A stretch of 64,000 bases of DNA from CAZEHO01 sp964511945 (GTDB lineage Bacteria; Actinomycetota; Acidimicrobiia; Spongiisociales; UBA11373). The stretch is from the NCBI GenBank assembly GCA_964511945.1, contig CAZEHO010000001.1, positions 248,001 through 312,000 on the forward strand. The letters run 5' to 3'. Under the pieces are notes generated by a model. The model was not told the DNA's origin. It saw nothing but the letters and a program-made list of their open reading frames with translations, and did no database searches. Shown here piece by piece: positions 33,231 through 42,146 of this stretch; the stretch's first letter is position 1; each line of letters starts with the position of its first letter. A program made the translations under genes and the position numbers.

Positions 33231-34019
33231 ATGAAGATTGCCATCAGCGGCAAGGGCGGCGTCGGCAAGACGACGCTATCAGCGCTGCTCGCCCAGACCT
33301 TTGCCGATCGCGGTCGGGACGTCCTCGTAGTGGACGGGGACCCGGCACCGACCCTGTCCGGGGCCCTCGGGTTTCCGGCCGAACTCCACGAGGGTCTGGT
33401 TCCGGTAGCCGAGATGGACGAGTTGATCGAGGAGCGCACCGGCGCCAAGCCGGGTGCCTCCGGCGGATTCTTCACGCTCAACCCGCGGGTCGACGACCTG
33501 CCGGAGCGGTTCAGCATCGTCCACGGTGGCGTCCGCCTGCTCGAGATGGGTGCGGTCAACTCGGGCGGTGCCGGGTGCATCTGCCCGGAGAGTGCCATGC
33601 TCAAGACCCTGTTCACCCACCTGCTGTTCCGCGACGACGACGTTCTGCTCTTCGACATGTACGCCGGCGTCGAGCACCTCGGGAGGGCCACGGTCGACTT
33701 CGTCGATGTGATGCTGATCGTCGTCGAGCCGACCCGGCGCAGCCTGGGCACTGCGGTGCAGATCAGAAAACTGGGGGAGGACATCGGTCTCACCAGGATG
33801 TGGCTGGTCGGCAACCGGATCCGCGATGAAGCGGACGCAGACTTCATCGAGGCGAACTCCGAGGGACTGCCGGTACTCGGGCACCTCCCCGAAGATCACG
33901 GAGTCGTCGAAGCCGATCGCAGAGGAGAGGCCGCCTATGGTGCGGTCCCGGCGCTGCGGGAGGCTGCCGGGAGGATTGCCGACGCCCTGGAAGCGGCTGC
34001 CATCGGCGCCGAATCGTGA
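33231..34019 (+). CDS. cooC: CooC-type nickel-insertion ATPase, first copy
   Basis: MinD/ParA-type P-loop ATPase that matures CODH or ACS. 262 residues: deviant Walker A SGKGGVGKTTLSALL at the N-terminus, DGDPAPTLSGALG, and the Cys-x-Cys pair (GCICPES) that binds metal at the CooC dimer interface. Sits 12 bases after acsE and 27 before a second member of the family, only moderately similar to it. Which one serves CODH and which serves ACS (AcsF) is not decidable here. Confidence 0.92.
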   Translation: MKIAISGKGGVGKTTLSALLAQTFADRGRDVLVVDGDPAPTLSGALGFPAELHEGLVPVAEMDELIEERTGAKPGASGGFFTLNPRVDDLPERFSIVHGGVRLLEMGAVNSGGAGCICPESAMLKTLFTHLLFRDDDVLLFDMYAGVEHLGRATVDFVDVMLIVVEPTRRSLGTAVQIRKLGEDIGLTRMWLVGNRIRDEADADFIEANSEGLPVLGHLPEDHGVVEADRRGEAAYGAVPALREAAGRIADALEAAAIGAES

Positions 34020-34046
34020 AGGCCTGACACGAGGGGAGACACCGCA

Positions 34047-34832
34047 ATGACGACGACGATCGCACTGGCCGGCAAGGGTGGTGTGGGCAAGACCACCGTG
34101 GCCGCGATGGTGGTCAAGTACCTGGCCGCCACCCAAGGCGAGGCCATCCTGGCGATCGACGCCGATCCGAGCAGCAACTTCAACATGGTCCTCGGACTCG
34201 ATCTGGAATGGACCGTCGGTGACATCAGAGAGGAGATGCTGGCCCAGGTCAAGGCCTCGGTCGGCGCCGGCGGGGCCGCAATGGGATCTCTCCCCGGCGG
34301 GATGTCCAAACGCGATCACCTCGACTTCGAGATCCGGTCGTCGGTGGCCGAGGGGACCCGGTTCGATCTGATCGCGATGGGGCGGGGAGAGGGGCCCGGC
34401 TGCTACTGCGCGGTCAACCACAACCTCCGCGATGTGATCGACAGCATCGGAGGCGGCTACGGGTACGTCGTCATCGACAACGAGGCTGGGATGGAGCACC
34501 TCAGTCGCCGGACCACCCGCAACGTCCAGCACCTTCTCGTGGTATCCGACCCGACTCAGCGGGGTCTGGTGGCTGCAGAGCGAATCGCCTCGATCCGTGA
34601 AGATCTCGACATTGCCATCGACAACACCTACCTGATCGTCAACCGCCTGCCCGGCGAGATGCCCGAGTCACTGCAGACGCGAATCGAATCACTCGACCTC
34701 CCGCTGCTGGGCACGATCCCGGAGACGGCGGAGATGGCCGAATTGGAGTACAGCGGCACCCCGCTCGTCGAGATGGACGAGACCTCGCCGGTCTATGCCG
34801 CGGTGGCCGGCATGCTTCGGACCATCCTGTGA
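34047..34832 (+). CDS. cooC: CooC/AcsF-type nickel-insertion ATPase, second copy
   Basis: Second P-loop maturation ATPase, 261 residues: AGKGGVGKTTVAAMVVKYL, DADPSSNFNMVLGL, MGRGEGPGCYCAVNHNLRD with its Cys-x-Cys, IDNEAGMEHLSRRT and VVSDPTQRGLVAAERI. The GEGPGCYC segment is the classic CooC/AcsF signature and is a better match to characterised members than the first copy. Ribosome site GGGGAG about 9 bases before the ATG. Confidence 0.93.
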   Translation: MTTTIALAGKGGVGKTTVAAMVVKYLAATQGEAILAIDADPSSNFNMVLGLDLEWTVGDIREEMLAQVKASVGAGGAAMGSLPGGMSKRDHLDFEIRSSVAEGTRFDLIAMGRGEGPGCYCAVNHNLRDVIDSIGGGYGYVVIDNEAGMEHLSRRTTRNVQHLLVVSDPTQRGLVAAERIASIREDLDIAIDNTYLIVNRLPGEMPESLQTRIESLDLPLLGTIPETAEMAELEYSGTPLVEMDETSPVYAAVAGMLRTIL

Positions 34833-34851
34833 ACTCCCGGCGCCCCGGCCG

Positions 34852-35619
34852 ATGAAGATGCGGATCCTCGCCATCGTCTCCGGCGAATACGGCGAACGGC
34901 ATGCCGCCAACGTTCGCGAGAACGGTCCCGAGGAATGGACGATCGAGAACTGGCGGGCTCCGGCCCTGCTGCCGCCGGTGATCGACTACCCCGAGGACTA
35001 CCTGCCCGAGAAGATGCCGGCCGCCGACCTGCTGCTCTCGTTCGCCGAGCACAAAGGTGTCGCCGAGTTGATCCCAGACATCGTGACCCTCACCGGTGCC
35101 CGCGCCGTGATCGCCGCGGTCGACAATGAGGCGTGGCTGCCCCGCGGCCTGGCCCGCCAGTTGCGCGGCTGGCTGGAGGACATGGGCGTTCCCTGCGCCA
35201 CTCCCAAGCCGCTTTGCTCGCTGACCGAGACCGACTATGGCATCGCCCGGCGCCAGCGCATCTCGTACGACGATCCGTTGATCTCAGGATTCGCCCGCTG
35301 CTTCGGCCAGCCCGATCTACGGCTCACCGTCGACCCGGACTCGAGGACGATCACCGCGGCGGCGGTGTCGCGCGACGCGGTGTGTGGATGCGCCCGGTTC
35401 ACGGCGGAACGCCTCGTCGGAGTCTCCGCCGACGACGCCGAGCAGCAAGCCGGTCTACTGCACCATCACTTCCCGTGCCTGGCGAGCATGGGGATCGACG
35501 CCGACTTCGGCGACACGCTGATGCACATCTCGGGCAACGTGCTCAAGGACAACGTGGCGGAGCAGGTGAAGCCGCACCGCCGTGTCGGGTACATCGCCCC
35601 CGGGGAGCACAGCCAGTAG
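34852..35619 (+). CDS. DUF166-family protein
   Basis: 255 residues from ATG 34852, starting ILAIVSGEYGERHAANVREN. Matches the DUF166 family, found mostly in methanogens and organisms with the Wood-Ljungdahl pathway; biochemical role not established. It has several cysteines suited to metal or cluster binding (KPLCSL, AVCGCARFTAE). Position between the nickel ATPases and fdhD suggests a supporting role in CODH/ACS or corrinoid function. The assignment rests on memory of the family's appearance. Confidence 0.75.
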   Translation: MKMRILAIVSGEYGERHAANVRENGPEEWTIENWRAPALLPPVIDYPEDYLPEKMPAADLLLSFAEHKGVAELIPDIVTLTGARAVIAAVDNEAWLPRGLARQLRGWLEDMGVPCATPKPLCSLTETDYGIARRQRISYDDPLISGFARCFGQPDLRLTVDPDSRTITAAAVSRDAVCGCARFTAERLVGVSADDAEQQAGLLHHHFPCLASMGIDADFGDTLMHISGNVLKDNVAEQVKPHRRVGYIAPGEHSQ

Positions 35620-35663
35620 GCGGAGCCGCCCCAACGAGCGCCGATGGTCTATCGTCCCGCTGC

Positions 35664-36461
35664 ATGCCCGACTCCCACCCCAATGGCGCCGGCCGGGTCA
35701 GATACCTGGATTACCGCGGCGGTGCTGTGGACCGGGTATCCAGCACGGTCATCAGGGAGCGCCCGGTCTGCATCTTCGTCAACGGGCGGGAGCTCGCCAC
35801 ACTCCTCTGTACCCCGACGGACGTCGAAGACGTGGCGGTCGGATTCCTCTTCACGGAAGGGATCATCGACGGCATCGACGACATCGAGGTGATGACGGTG
35901 TCGGCCGGTCTCACCTGCGTCGATCTGTGGCTGGGGAACCAGGATTTCGACCCGCCCACCCGCCGGATCATCACCTCGGGGTGCGGGGGCGGCGTCACCT
36001 TTGACGACACCGACACCATGCTGGCCCGCCACCAGCGGCTGGAATCCGGGGTGACGGTGTCGTCGAAGCGGTTGTCCCTTCTGATGCGGGAGGTGCTGCG
36101 CTGGCCCCGAGTGCACGGCATCACCAACGGTGTCCATACGTCGGCTCTCAGCGACGGCGAATCGCTGCTCTTCGTCGTCCAGGACGTCGGCCGGCACAAC
36201 ACCATCGACCGTCTGGCGGGGCGTGCGCTGCGAGAGGGGGTTCCCACCGAGGAGGCGCTGCTGCTCACTTCGGGGCGGATCAGCAGCGACATGCTCTCCA
36301 AGGCGGTGCGGATGAGGGCCCCGGTGGCGATCTCGCGAACTTCTCCGACCAGCCTGTCGGTGGAATTGGCGGAGGCGTGGAACATCACCCTGATCGGATA
36401 TGCCCGGGGTGCCGATTTCCGGGTCTATACCGCCCCGGAACGCATCGATTTCGACGCCTGA
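35664..36461 (+). CDS. fdhD: Formate dehydrogenase sulfurtransferase/accessory protein FdhD
   Basis: Delivers sulfur to the Mo/W-bis-MGD cofactor of formate dehydrogenase. 265 residues from ATG 35664: PVCIFVNGRELATLLCTP, VEDVAVGFLFTEGII, the conserved cysteine loop as TSGCGGG, GVHTSALSD, VVQDVGRHNTIDRLAGRAL and LLTSGRISSDMLSKAVRM. The second cysteine of the usual CxxC is not present, which occurs in other members. The client is the fdhA product three genes downstream. Confidence 0.93.
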   Translation: MPDSHPNGAGRVRYLDYRGGAVDRVSSTVIRERPVCIFVNGRELATLLCTPTDVEDVAVGFLFTEGIIDGIDDIEVMTVSAGLTCVDLWLGNQDFDPPTRRIITSGCGGGVTFDDTDTMLARHQRLESGVTVSSKRLSLLMREVLRWPRVHGITNGVHTSALSDGESLLFVVQDVGRHNTIDRLAGRALREGVPTEEALLLTSGRISSDMLSKAVRMRAPVAISRTSPTSLSVELAEAWNITLIGYARGADFRVYTAPERIDFDA

Positions 36462-36521
36462 CCGTTGGGCCGAAGGGCCCTGGCCGCGACCGCGCCTCGA
36501 CCGGTAGTGTCGGATTCCAAG

Positions 36522-37094
36522 ATGAGTGCACAGGCTCCGGCGACCGACCAGATCGACCCGGCAGATGGGGGCCGCCCCAAGCTTCGGAAATTCGCCTACC
36601 GGGGTGATCCGCTTGCTGAGCCACCACCAGAGGACCTGGCCGAGATCATTGATCGGCACCGTGGTGAACCGGATGCGCTGATCACCGCCCTGGAGGAGAT
36701 ACAGCGCCGGTTTGGGTACCTCGGTGAGCGTCAACTCCAGTACATCGCTCGTGATCTCGGGTTCCCTCTGGCCCGGGTCTATGGCGTGGTCACCTTCTAC
36801 AACTGGTTCCTCCTCGATCCACCCGGAAAGCACCAGGTCAAGATCTGCCGGGGGACCGCGTGCCACGTCAACGGATCCGCGGTGATTCTGGAGGATCTCA
36901 AGGACGAACTCGGAATTGCTGTTGATGAGACCACTGCGGACGGGCGGATCACGCTGCAGACGGTTGCGTGTGTCGGAGCTTGCAGCCTGGCCGCCGTGGT
37001 CATGGTCGGCGAAGAGAGCCACGGCAGAGTGAGTTCCGAAGAGGTACTCGGCATCGTGGCAGCGCTGCCGAATGGTGAGGGAGAGGTCGAATGA
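36522..37094 (+). CDS. NuoE-like 2Fe-2S subunit of NAD-dependent formate dehydrogenase
   Basis: 190 residues from ATG 36522; thioredoxin-like 2Fe-2S subunit with CRGTACHV and CVGACSLAAVVM as the two cysteine pairs, and the NuoE N-terminal helical domain (LEEIQRRFGYLGERQLQYIA, then VTFYNWF). With NuoF-like and FdhA proteins next to it, it forms a soluble formate dehydrogenase diaphorase rather than part of complex I. Overlaps the next gene (ATGA). Confidence 0.9.
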   Translation: MSAQAPATDQIDPADGGRPKLRKFAYRGDPLAEPPPEDLAEIIDRHRGEPDALITALEEIQRRFGYLGERQLQYIARDLGFPLARVYGVVTFYNWFLLDPPGKHQVKICRGTACHVNGSAVILEDLKDELGIAVDETTADGRITLQTVACVGACSLAAVVMVGEESHGRVSSEEVLGIVAALPNGEGEVE

Positions 37095-38704
37095 CCACCC
37101 GCACGCTGCGGATCGGCATGTCCACCTGCGGGCTCGCCGCCGGCGCCGGAGATTCCCACCGCGCCCTCAAGCGCGAGATCTTCGAGCGGAAGCTCCCGCT
37201 GCGTCTGCAGCGCACCGGTTGCCTGGGTGCCTGCCATCGCGAACCGCTCGTCGAGGTCGCTGACGGCGACGGTTCGATGCTGTATGGCCCGATCGTCGAA
37301 GACCGGGTTGGACCGCTCCTGGATCATCTCAGTGGCGCCGGCGACCTCCCTGCGGACGATTGGGTGGTCAGCCGGCGCGCCGATCGGCGTGATTACCCGT
37401 TCCTGGGACGGCAGGTCAAGCTGACAACACAACTCTGTGGGGTGATCGATCCCCACTCACTCGATGACTACTTGGCGCATGATGGCTATGCGGCGCTCCA
37501 GGAAGCTCTGGCTACCCCGCCGGAGCGCGTGATCGAGGCGATCAAGGCTTCACGACTCAGGGGGCGGGGAGGTGCCGGCTTCCCGGCCGGGCTCAAGTGG
37601 GAGATCAGCAGAGCGGCGCCCGGCCACCCCAAATTCATCATCTGCAACGCGGATGAGGGAGATCCGGGGGCTTTCATGGATCGCACCCTCATCGAAGGTG
37701 ATCCGCACAGGGTGCTCGAGGGGATGCTGATCGCGGCCTGGGCGACCGGGTCGACCAAGGCGTATCTCTACGTTCGTGCCGAGTACCCCTTGGCGGTGGC
37801 GGCTCTCATCGAGGCCATCGAACAGGGTCGTGAGTACGGGGTGACCGGGAAGAACATCTTCGGCAGCGGGATGGATTTCGACTTCGTGATCAAGGAAGGC
37901 GCCGGGGCGTTTGTGTGCGGCGAGGAGACCGCGTTGATGCGCTCGATCGAGGGCTACCGCGGCATGCCGACCATGCGTCCTCCGTATCCCTCGGAGCGCG
38001 GACTTTGGGGGCACTCGACCAATATCAACAATGTCGAGACCTACGCCAGCGTCCCCAGCATCATCCTCGAAGGGCCCGATTGGTTCGCTCGGATGGGCAC
38101 CAGGGCGAGCGGCGGCACCAAAGCATTTGCTCTTGCCGGGGCCGTCGAGAGGTCGGGTCTGGTCGAGGTTCCGATCGGCATGACCCTTGCCGAAATGGTG
38201 TACGAAATCGGCGGTGGCTGCCGGGACGGGCGCGACTTCAAGGCAGTTCAGCTGGGCGGGCCGTCGGGAGGCTGTATCCCGGCCTCCCTGCTCGATACCA
38301 GGATCGACTACGAGGACCTCAAGGCCACCGGTGCGATCATGGGTTCCGGGGGGATGATCGTTGCGGATGAGACCACCTGCATGGTCGACCTGGCCCGCTA
38401 CTTCCTGGCATTCACACAGGAGGAATCCTGCGGCAAATGCATCCCGTGCCGGGTGGGGACTCGCAAGATGCTCGACCTGCTGTCCGCGGCCACCGAGGGG
38501 AAGGCCACGGCCGCCGATCTCGAGCGCCTCGAGGGTCTTTGCAAGACGGTCGAAGCAACGTCGCTCTGCGGGCTGGGCCAGACGGCCCCCAACCCGGTGC
38601 GAACCACGATCCGGTACTTCCCCGAGGAATACGCGGCCCACGTGGAGGAGGGGCGATGCCCGTCGGGTGTCTGTCCGATGGGTGGAGGAGGGGAGGCGGC
38701 GTGA
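37091..38704 (+). CDS. NuoF-like NADH-binding subunit of NAD-dependent formate dehydrogenase
   Basis: 537 residues. An N-terminal thioredoxin-like 2Fe-2S domain (MSTCGLAAGAGDS, then TGCLGACHREPLVEV) is fused to the NuoF core: RGRGGAGFPAGLKWE for NADH binding, NADEGDPGAFMDR for FMN, EETALMRSIEG, and the 4Fe-4S segment ESCGKCIPCRVGTRKMLDLL. A short tail with CPSGVCPMGG remains where hydrogenase homologues have ferredoxin domains. Catalyses electron exchange between NAD(H) and the FdhA chain. GTG of fdhA overlaps its stop. Confidence 0.93.
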   Translation: MTTRTLRIGMSTCGLAAGAGDSHRALKREIFERKLPLRLQRTGCLGACHREPLVEVADGDGSMLYGPIVEDRVGPLLDHLSGAGDLPADDWVVSRRADRRDYPFLGRQVKLTTQLCGVIDPHSLDDYLAHDGYAALQEALATPPERVIEAIKASRLRGRGGAGFPAGLKWEISRAAPGHPKFIICNADEGDPGAFMDRTLIEGDPHRVLEGMLIAAWATGSTKAYLYVRAEYPLAVAALIEAIEQGREYGVTGKNIFGSGMDFDFVIKEGAGAFVCGEETALMRSIEGYRGMPTMRPPYPSERGLWGHSTNINNVETYASVPSIILEGPDWFARMGTRASGGTKAFALAGAVERSGLVEVPIGMTLAEMVYEIGGGCRDGRDFKAVQLGGPSGGCIPASLLDTRIDYEDLKATGAIMGSGGMIVADETTCMVDLARYFLAFTQEESCGKCIPCRVGTRKMLDLLSAATEGKATAADLERLEGLCKTVEATSLCGLGQTAPNPVRTTIRYFPEEYAAHVEEGRCPSGVCPMGGGGEAA

Positions 38705-41541
38705 GCACGGTCACCATCGATGGCAGGGTCCTCGAGTTCGCCCCCGGAGCCACGGTCATGGAGATCGCCCTGGCCAACGGGATCGACATCCCCCGGCTCT
38801 GCTACCACCCGGAGCTTCACCCATCTGGTGGGTGCCGGCTGTGCATGGTCGAGGTCGAAGGTCTGGCCAAAGCGGTGCCGGCATGCGGCCTCGAGTGCAC
38901 CGACGGCATGACTGTGGCGACCGCGACCGACGGGATCTCTGCCATGCGCCGAGAGATCATCGATCTATTCGTCTCCGAGCACCCTCTCGCGTGCACAACG
39001 TGCGAGGCTGACGGAAGCTGCGACCTGCAGCGCTACGCCGCCGAGGTCGGGCTCACCGAATCGAGCTTCGAGACCGAGGTGACCCGCACGCTCTACCAGG
39101 ATGACAACCCGTTCTTCATCCGCGACCACCAGTACTGCATTCTGTGCGGCAAATGTGTTCGGGTGTGCGACGAGGTGGTGGGGGTCAACGCCATCGATTA
39201 CGCGGGCCGCGGGTTCGACAGCCACATCGCCACACCGTTCGACGGCCTGATGATCGATTCATCGTGTGTCTTCTGTGGCAGCTGCGTGCAGGTATGCCCG
39301 ACGGCCGCGCTGCTCCCAACCAGCCGGCTCGGCCGGGGCCGCGATCCTGGGTTCTCCCGCACTCGGACGATCTGCGGCTACTGCGGTGTCGGATGCGGCA
39401 TCGAGTACGCGCTCAAGGATGGCGAGATCGTCTACGCAGCAGGCCACGCTGATGCACCGGTCAATGGTGAGTTCCTCTGCGCCAAGGGCCGCTCGGGCTG
39501 GGATTTCGTATCGAGTCCGGACCGCCTGATCCGGCCCCTGGTTCGTCGCGACGTCGCGTTCGAGATCGGTCTGACCGACGAGTCCTGGGAGTTGCCGGAT
39601 ACCAGCCCCCTGGCGATCAGGAAGGCCGACACGTCCGGATACGTCCCGGTGCCGTGGGATGTCGCGCTGGACCTGGTCGCCGACCGACTTGCCGGTGTCG
39701 TTACCGAGCACGGTCCGGATGCTGTGGCCGGTCTGGCCTCGGCCCGGTGCACCAACGAAGAGAACTACCTGTTCCAGAAGTTCATGCGGGCGGGCGTCGG
39801 CACCAACAACGTCGACCATTGCGCCCGGCTCTGTCATGCCAGCACGGTCACCGGACTTGCTTCCACCTTCGGGAGCGGTGCGATGACCAACACCATCGGC
39901 GGGATTCGGGATTCCGATTGCATCCTCATCACCGGCTCGAACACGGCTGAGTCCCATCCGGTGATCGGCTACGAGGTGGTGCGGGCGGTCAAGTCTGGGG
40001 CGTCGCTGGTGATCATCGATCCCCGCCGCATCCCCCTGGTGGATCATGCGTCCCTGTGGCTCCAGGCTCGCCCCGGCACCGACATCAACGTGTTCCTCGC
40101 CATGATGCACGTGATCTTGCGCGAAGGATGGGCCGACGAGGAGTTCATCCGCGACCGTACCGAGGGCTTCGATGATCTGGCCGCCGCCGTGCGGGATCAT
40201 CCCCCCGAGGCGGCGGCGCTGGTGTCCGGTGTTCCCGCCGAACTGATCGAGGAGGCGGCCCGCCACTACGCACTCGGTGCAAGGGCAGCCGCAAGCTGCA
40301 ATGGCGAGTCGGGGGAGCGGGGCCGATCCTCGATCCTCTATGCCATGGGGATCACCCAGCGCAGCAACGGCACCGACCTGGTGCGGGCCTTGGCCGATCT
40401 GGCCATGCTCACCGGCCAGATCGGCAAGCCGTCCACCGGCGTCAACCCGCTGCGCGGGCAGTCGAATGTCCAGGGTGCCTGCGACCTGGGTTGTCTGCCC
40501 AACGTGCTTCCCGGGTACCAACAGGTGGCGGATCCCGACAAGCGGGCCGGCGTCGGCGCAGTGTGGGGGCAAGCCGGCCTTCCGGAAGGTCCCGGGCTGA
40601 CGGTGGTCGAGATGATGCAGGCCGCCGTAGCCGGGAAGGTCCGTGCCATGTATGTGATGGGGGAGAACCCCATGCTGTCCGACCCCGATGTGAGCCACGT
40701 GGAGGAGGCGCTGCGCTCGCTCGACTTCCTCGTAGTGCAGGACATCTTTCCGTCGGAGACGGCACTGCTTGCCCACGTGATCCTGCCGGCTGCATCGTCA
40801 CTGGAGAAGGACGGCACCTTCACCAACACCGAGCGGCGGGTGCAGATGCTCACACCGGTGGTGGCGGCTCCCGGCGACGCTCTTCCCGACTGGGTGATCA
40901 CCGGACGGATCGCTGCCGGCGTGGCCGAGCGGCTGGGGCAGAACGATGACGTGCGCTGGATGTTCGACTCCACCGCCGAGATCATGGACGAGGTGGCCGC
41001 GGCGACTCCGTCGTACCGGGGCATGAGCCACGAACGGCTGGTCGGCGACGGTTTGGTCTGGCCGTGCCCGAGCCCCGATCATCCGGGGACTCCGATCCTG
41101 CACCGCGAGAGCTTCACCCGCGGTCTGGGCCGTTTCTACGCCGTCGAGGCCAAGCCACCTGCCGAGCAACCAGATGAGGAGTACCCGCTGATCCTCAGCA
41201 CCGGCCGCATCCTCTACCACTACCACACCGGAACGATGACCCGTCGCAGTGAAGGCCTCAATTGGCGCGAGCCGCGAGGCCACGCGGAGGTGAACGCCGT
41301 CGACGCCGCCGCCGCCGGCGTGCTCGACGGCAAGCCGATGATGATCAAGAGCCGCCGGGGTGAGGTCAGGACCCAGGCCCGGGTGACCGACCGGGTGCCC
41401 CCCGGTGTCGTATTCCTTTCGTTCCACTGGAAGGAAGCGCCGGCCAATCTCCTGACCTCGGCGGAAGACCTCGACCCGTACGCCAAGATCCCCGAGTACA
41501 AGGTGTCCGCCGTCCGCATCGAGAAACCCACCCGGCGCTGA
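38701..41541 (+). CDS. fdhA: Formate dehydrogenase catalytic subunit with NuoG-like N-terminal Fe-S domain
   Basis: 946 residues from GTG 38701. Domain order: 2Fe-2S ferredoxin (CYHPELHPSGGCRLCMVEVEG), His-ligated cluster (HPLACTTCEADGSCDLQ), two 4Fe-4S motifs (CILCGKCVRVC and CVFCGSCVQVCPTA), the molybdopterin 4Fe-4S domain (CGYCGVGCGIEY ... EFLCAKG) and the bis-MGD catalytic domain. The active-site segment is DHCARLCHASTVTGL, giving Cys378 where selenoenzymes have selenocysteine. Metal may be Mo or W. Oxidises formate or reduces CO2, with NAD(H) through the NuoEF-like subunits. Confidence 0.95.
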   Translation: MSTVTIDGRVLEFAPGATVMEIALANGIDIPRLCYHPELHPSGGCRLCMVEVEGLAKAVPACGLECTDGMTVATATDGISAMRREIIDLFVSEHPLACTTCEADGSCDLQRYAAEVGLTESSFETEVTRTLYQDDNPFFIRDHQYCILCGKCVRVCDEVVGVNAIDYAGRGFDSHIATPFDGLMIDSSCVFCGSCVQVCPTAALLPTSRLGRGRDPGFSRTRTICGYCGVGCGIEYALKDGEIVYAAGHADAPVNGEFLCAKGRSGWDFVSSPDRLIRPLVRRDVAFEIGLTDESWELPDTSPLAIRKADTSGYVPVPWDVALDLVADRLAGVVTEHGPDAVAGLASARCTNEENYLFQKFMRAGVGTNNVDHCARLCHASTVTGLASTFGSGAMTNTIGGIRDSDCILITGSNTAESHPVIGYEVVRAVKSGASLVIIDPRRIPLVDHASLWLQARPGTDINVFLAMMHVILREGWADEEFIRDRTEGFDDLAAAVRDHPPEAAALVSGVPAELIEEAARHYALGARAAASCNGESGERGRSSILYAMGITQRSNGTDLVRALADLAMLTGQIGKPSTGVNPLRGQSNVQGACDLGCLPNVLPGYQQVADPDKRAGVGAVWGQAGLPEGPGLTVVEMMQAAVAGKVRAMYVMGENPMLSDPDVSHVEEALRSLDFLVVQDIFPSETALLAHVILPAASSLEKDGTFTNTERRVQMLTPVVAAPGDALPDWVITGRIAAGVAERLGQNDDVRWMFDSTAEIMDEVAAATPSYRGMSHERLVGDGLVWPCPSPDHPGTPILHRESFTRGLGRFYAVEAKPPAEQPDEEYPLILSTGRILYHYHTGTMTRRSEGLNWREPRGHAEVNAVDAAAAGVLDGKPMMIKSRRGEVRTQARVTDRVPPGVVFLSFHWKEAPANLLTSAEDLDPYAKIPEYKVSAVRIEKPTRR

Positions 41542-42146
41542 TGCTGGACGGCGGCGCCGGTCCTGATCCGGTTGGGGCGATCCTGGCGGGGGGCCGTTCT
41601 TCGCGGATGGGAACCGACAAGGCTCTGGTACCCGTCGGCGGGATTCCGATGATCGAGTGGGTCGCGGCGGCCCTCAGATCCGTCGTGAGGGATGTGGTGA
41701 TCGTCGGTAGAACGGAGCCCGTGGCGGGTATCCGTGCGGTACCTGATCTGCGTCCCGGACGCCGCGGCCCCCTTGCAGGCCTGGTCGCGGCGCTGGACTG
41801 TTCCGGGGGAAGACCCGTGCTGCTGGTGGCGGTCGATCAGCCGCTGGTTCGGCCGGCGACTCTGCGGGGTCTGGTCGATCTCCTCGAGAGCGATCCGGTC
41901 GTGCCGCTCGACGGGGGTGTGCGCCAGACGACGTGTGCCCTGTATCCGGCCAGACTCGCCGACGCCGTCGATCAAGAGGATCGAATGGGAGGCTCGATCC
42001 AGTCGCTGCTGGACCGGGTTCCTCATCGCCTCGTGCCGCCTGAGGAGTGGGCGGGCTGGGGGGAGGACGGACGCTCGTGGGACAGCGTCGATACCCCGGA
42101 GGATGTCGGGTCGTTTGCCGCCCGCTACGGCATCGCCGGGGGGTGA
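41541..42146 (+). CDS. mobA: Molybdenum cofactor guanylyltransferase
   Basis: Adds GMP to molybdopterin to form the MGD cofactor needed by FdhA. 201 residues: nucleotide-binding AILAGGRSSRMGTDKALVPVGG, RRGPLAGLVAAL, and DQPLV. The ATG overlaps the fdhA stop (TGATG), so cofactor and enzyme are made together. Last gene of the plus-strand block; a strong hairpin covers its stop codon. Confidence 0.9.
   Translation: MLDGGAGPDPVGAILAGGRSSRMGTDKALVPVGGIPMIEWVAAALRSVVRDVVIVGRTEPVAGIRAVPDLRPGRRGPLAGLVAALDCSGGRPVLLVAVDQPLVRPATLRGLVDLLESDPVVPLDGGVRQTTCALYPARLADAVDQEDRMGGSIQSLLDRVPHRLVPPEEWAGWGEDGRSWDSVDTPEDVGSFAARYGIAGG

Noticed and set aside
38437..38700. Upstream in-frame extension of fdhA over the end of the NuoF-like gene
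   Set aside because: The extension has no family similarity; GTG 38701 overlaps the upstream stop and starts directly at the ferredoxin domain.
39259..40776. Long open frame on the minus strand inside fdhA (and similar ones in pabB, cooS, acsB and fhs)
   Set aside because: Antisense frames stay open in high-GC genes; their translations are Arg/His/Gly-rich and match no family, while the plus-strand genes carry complete motifs.
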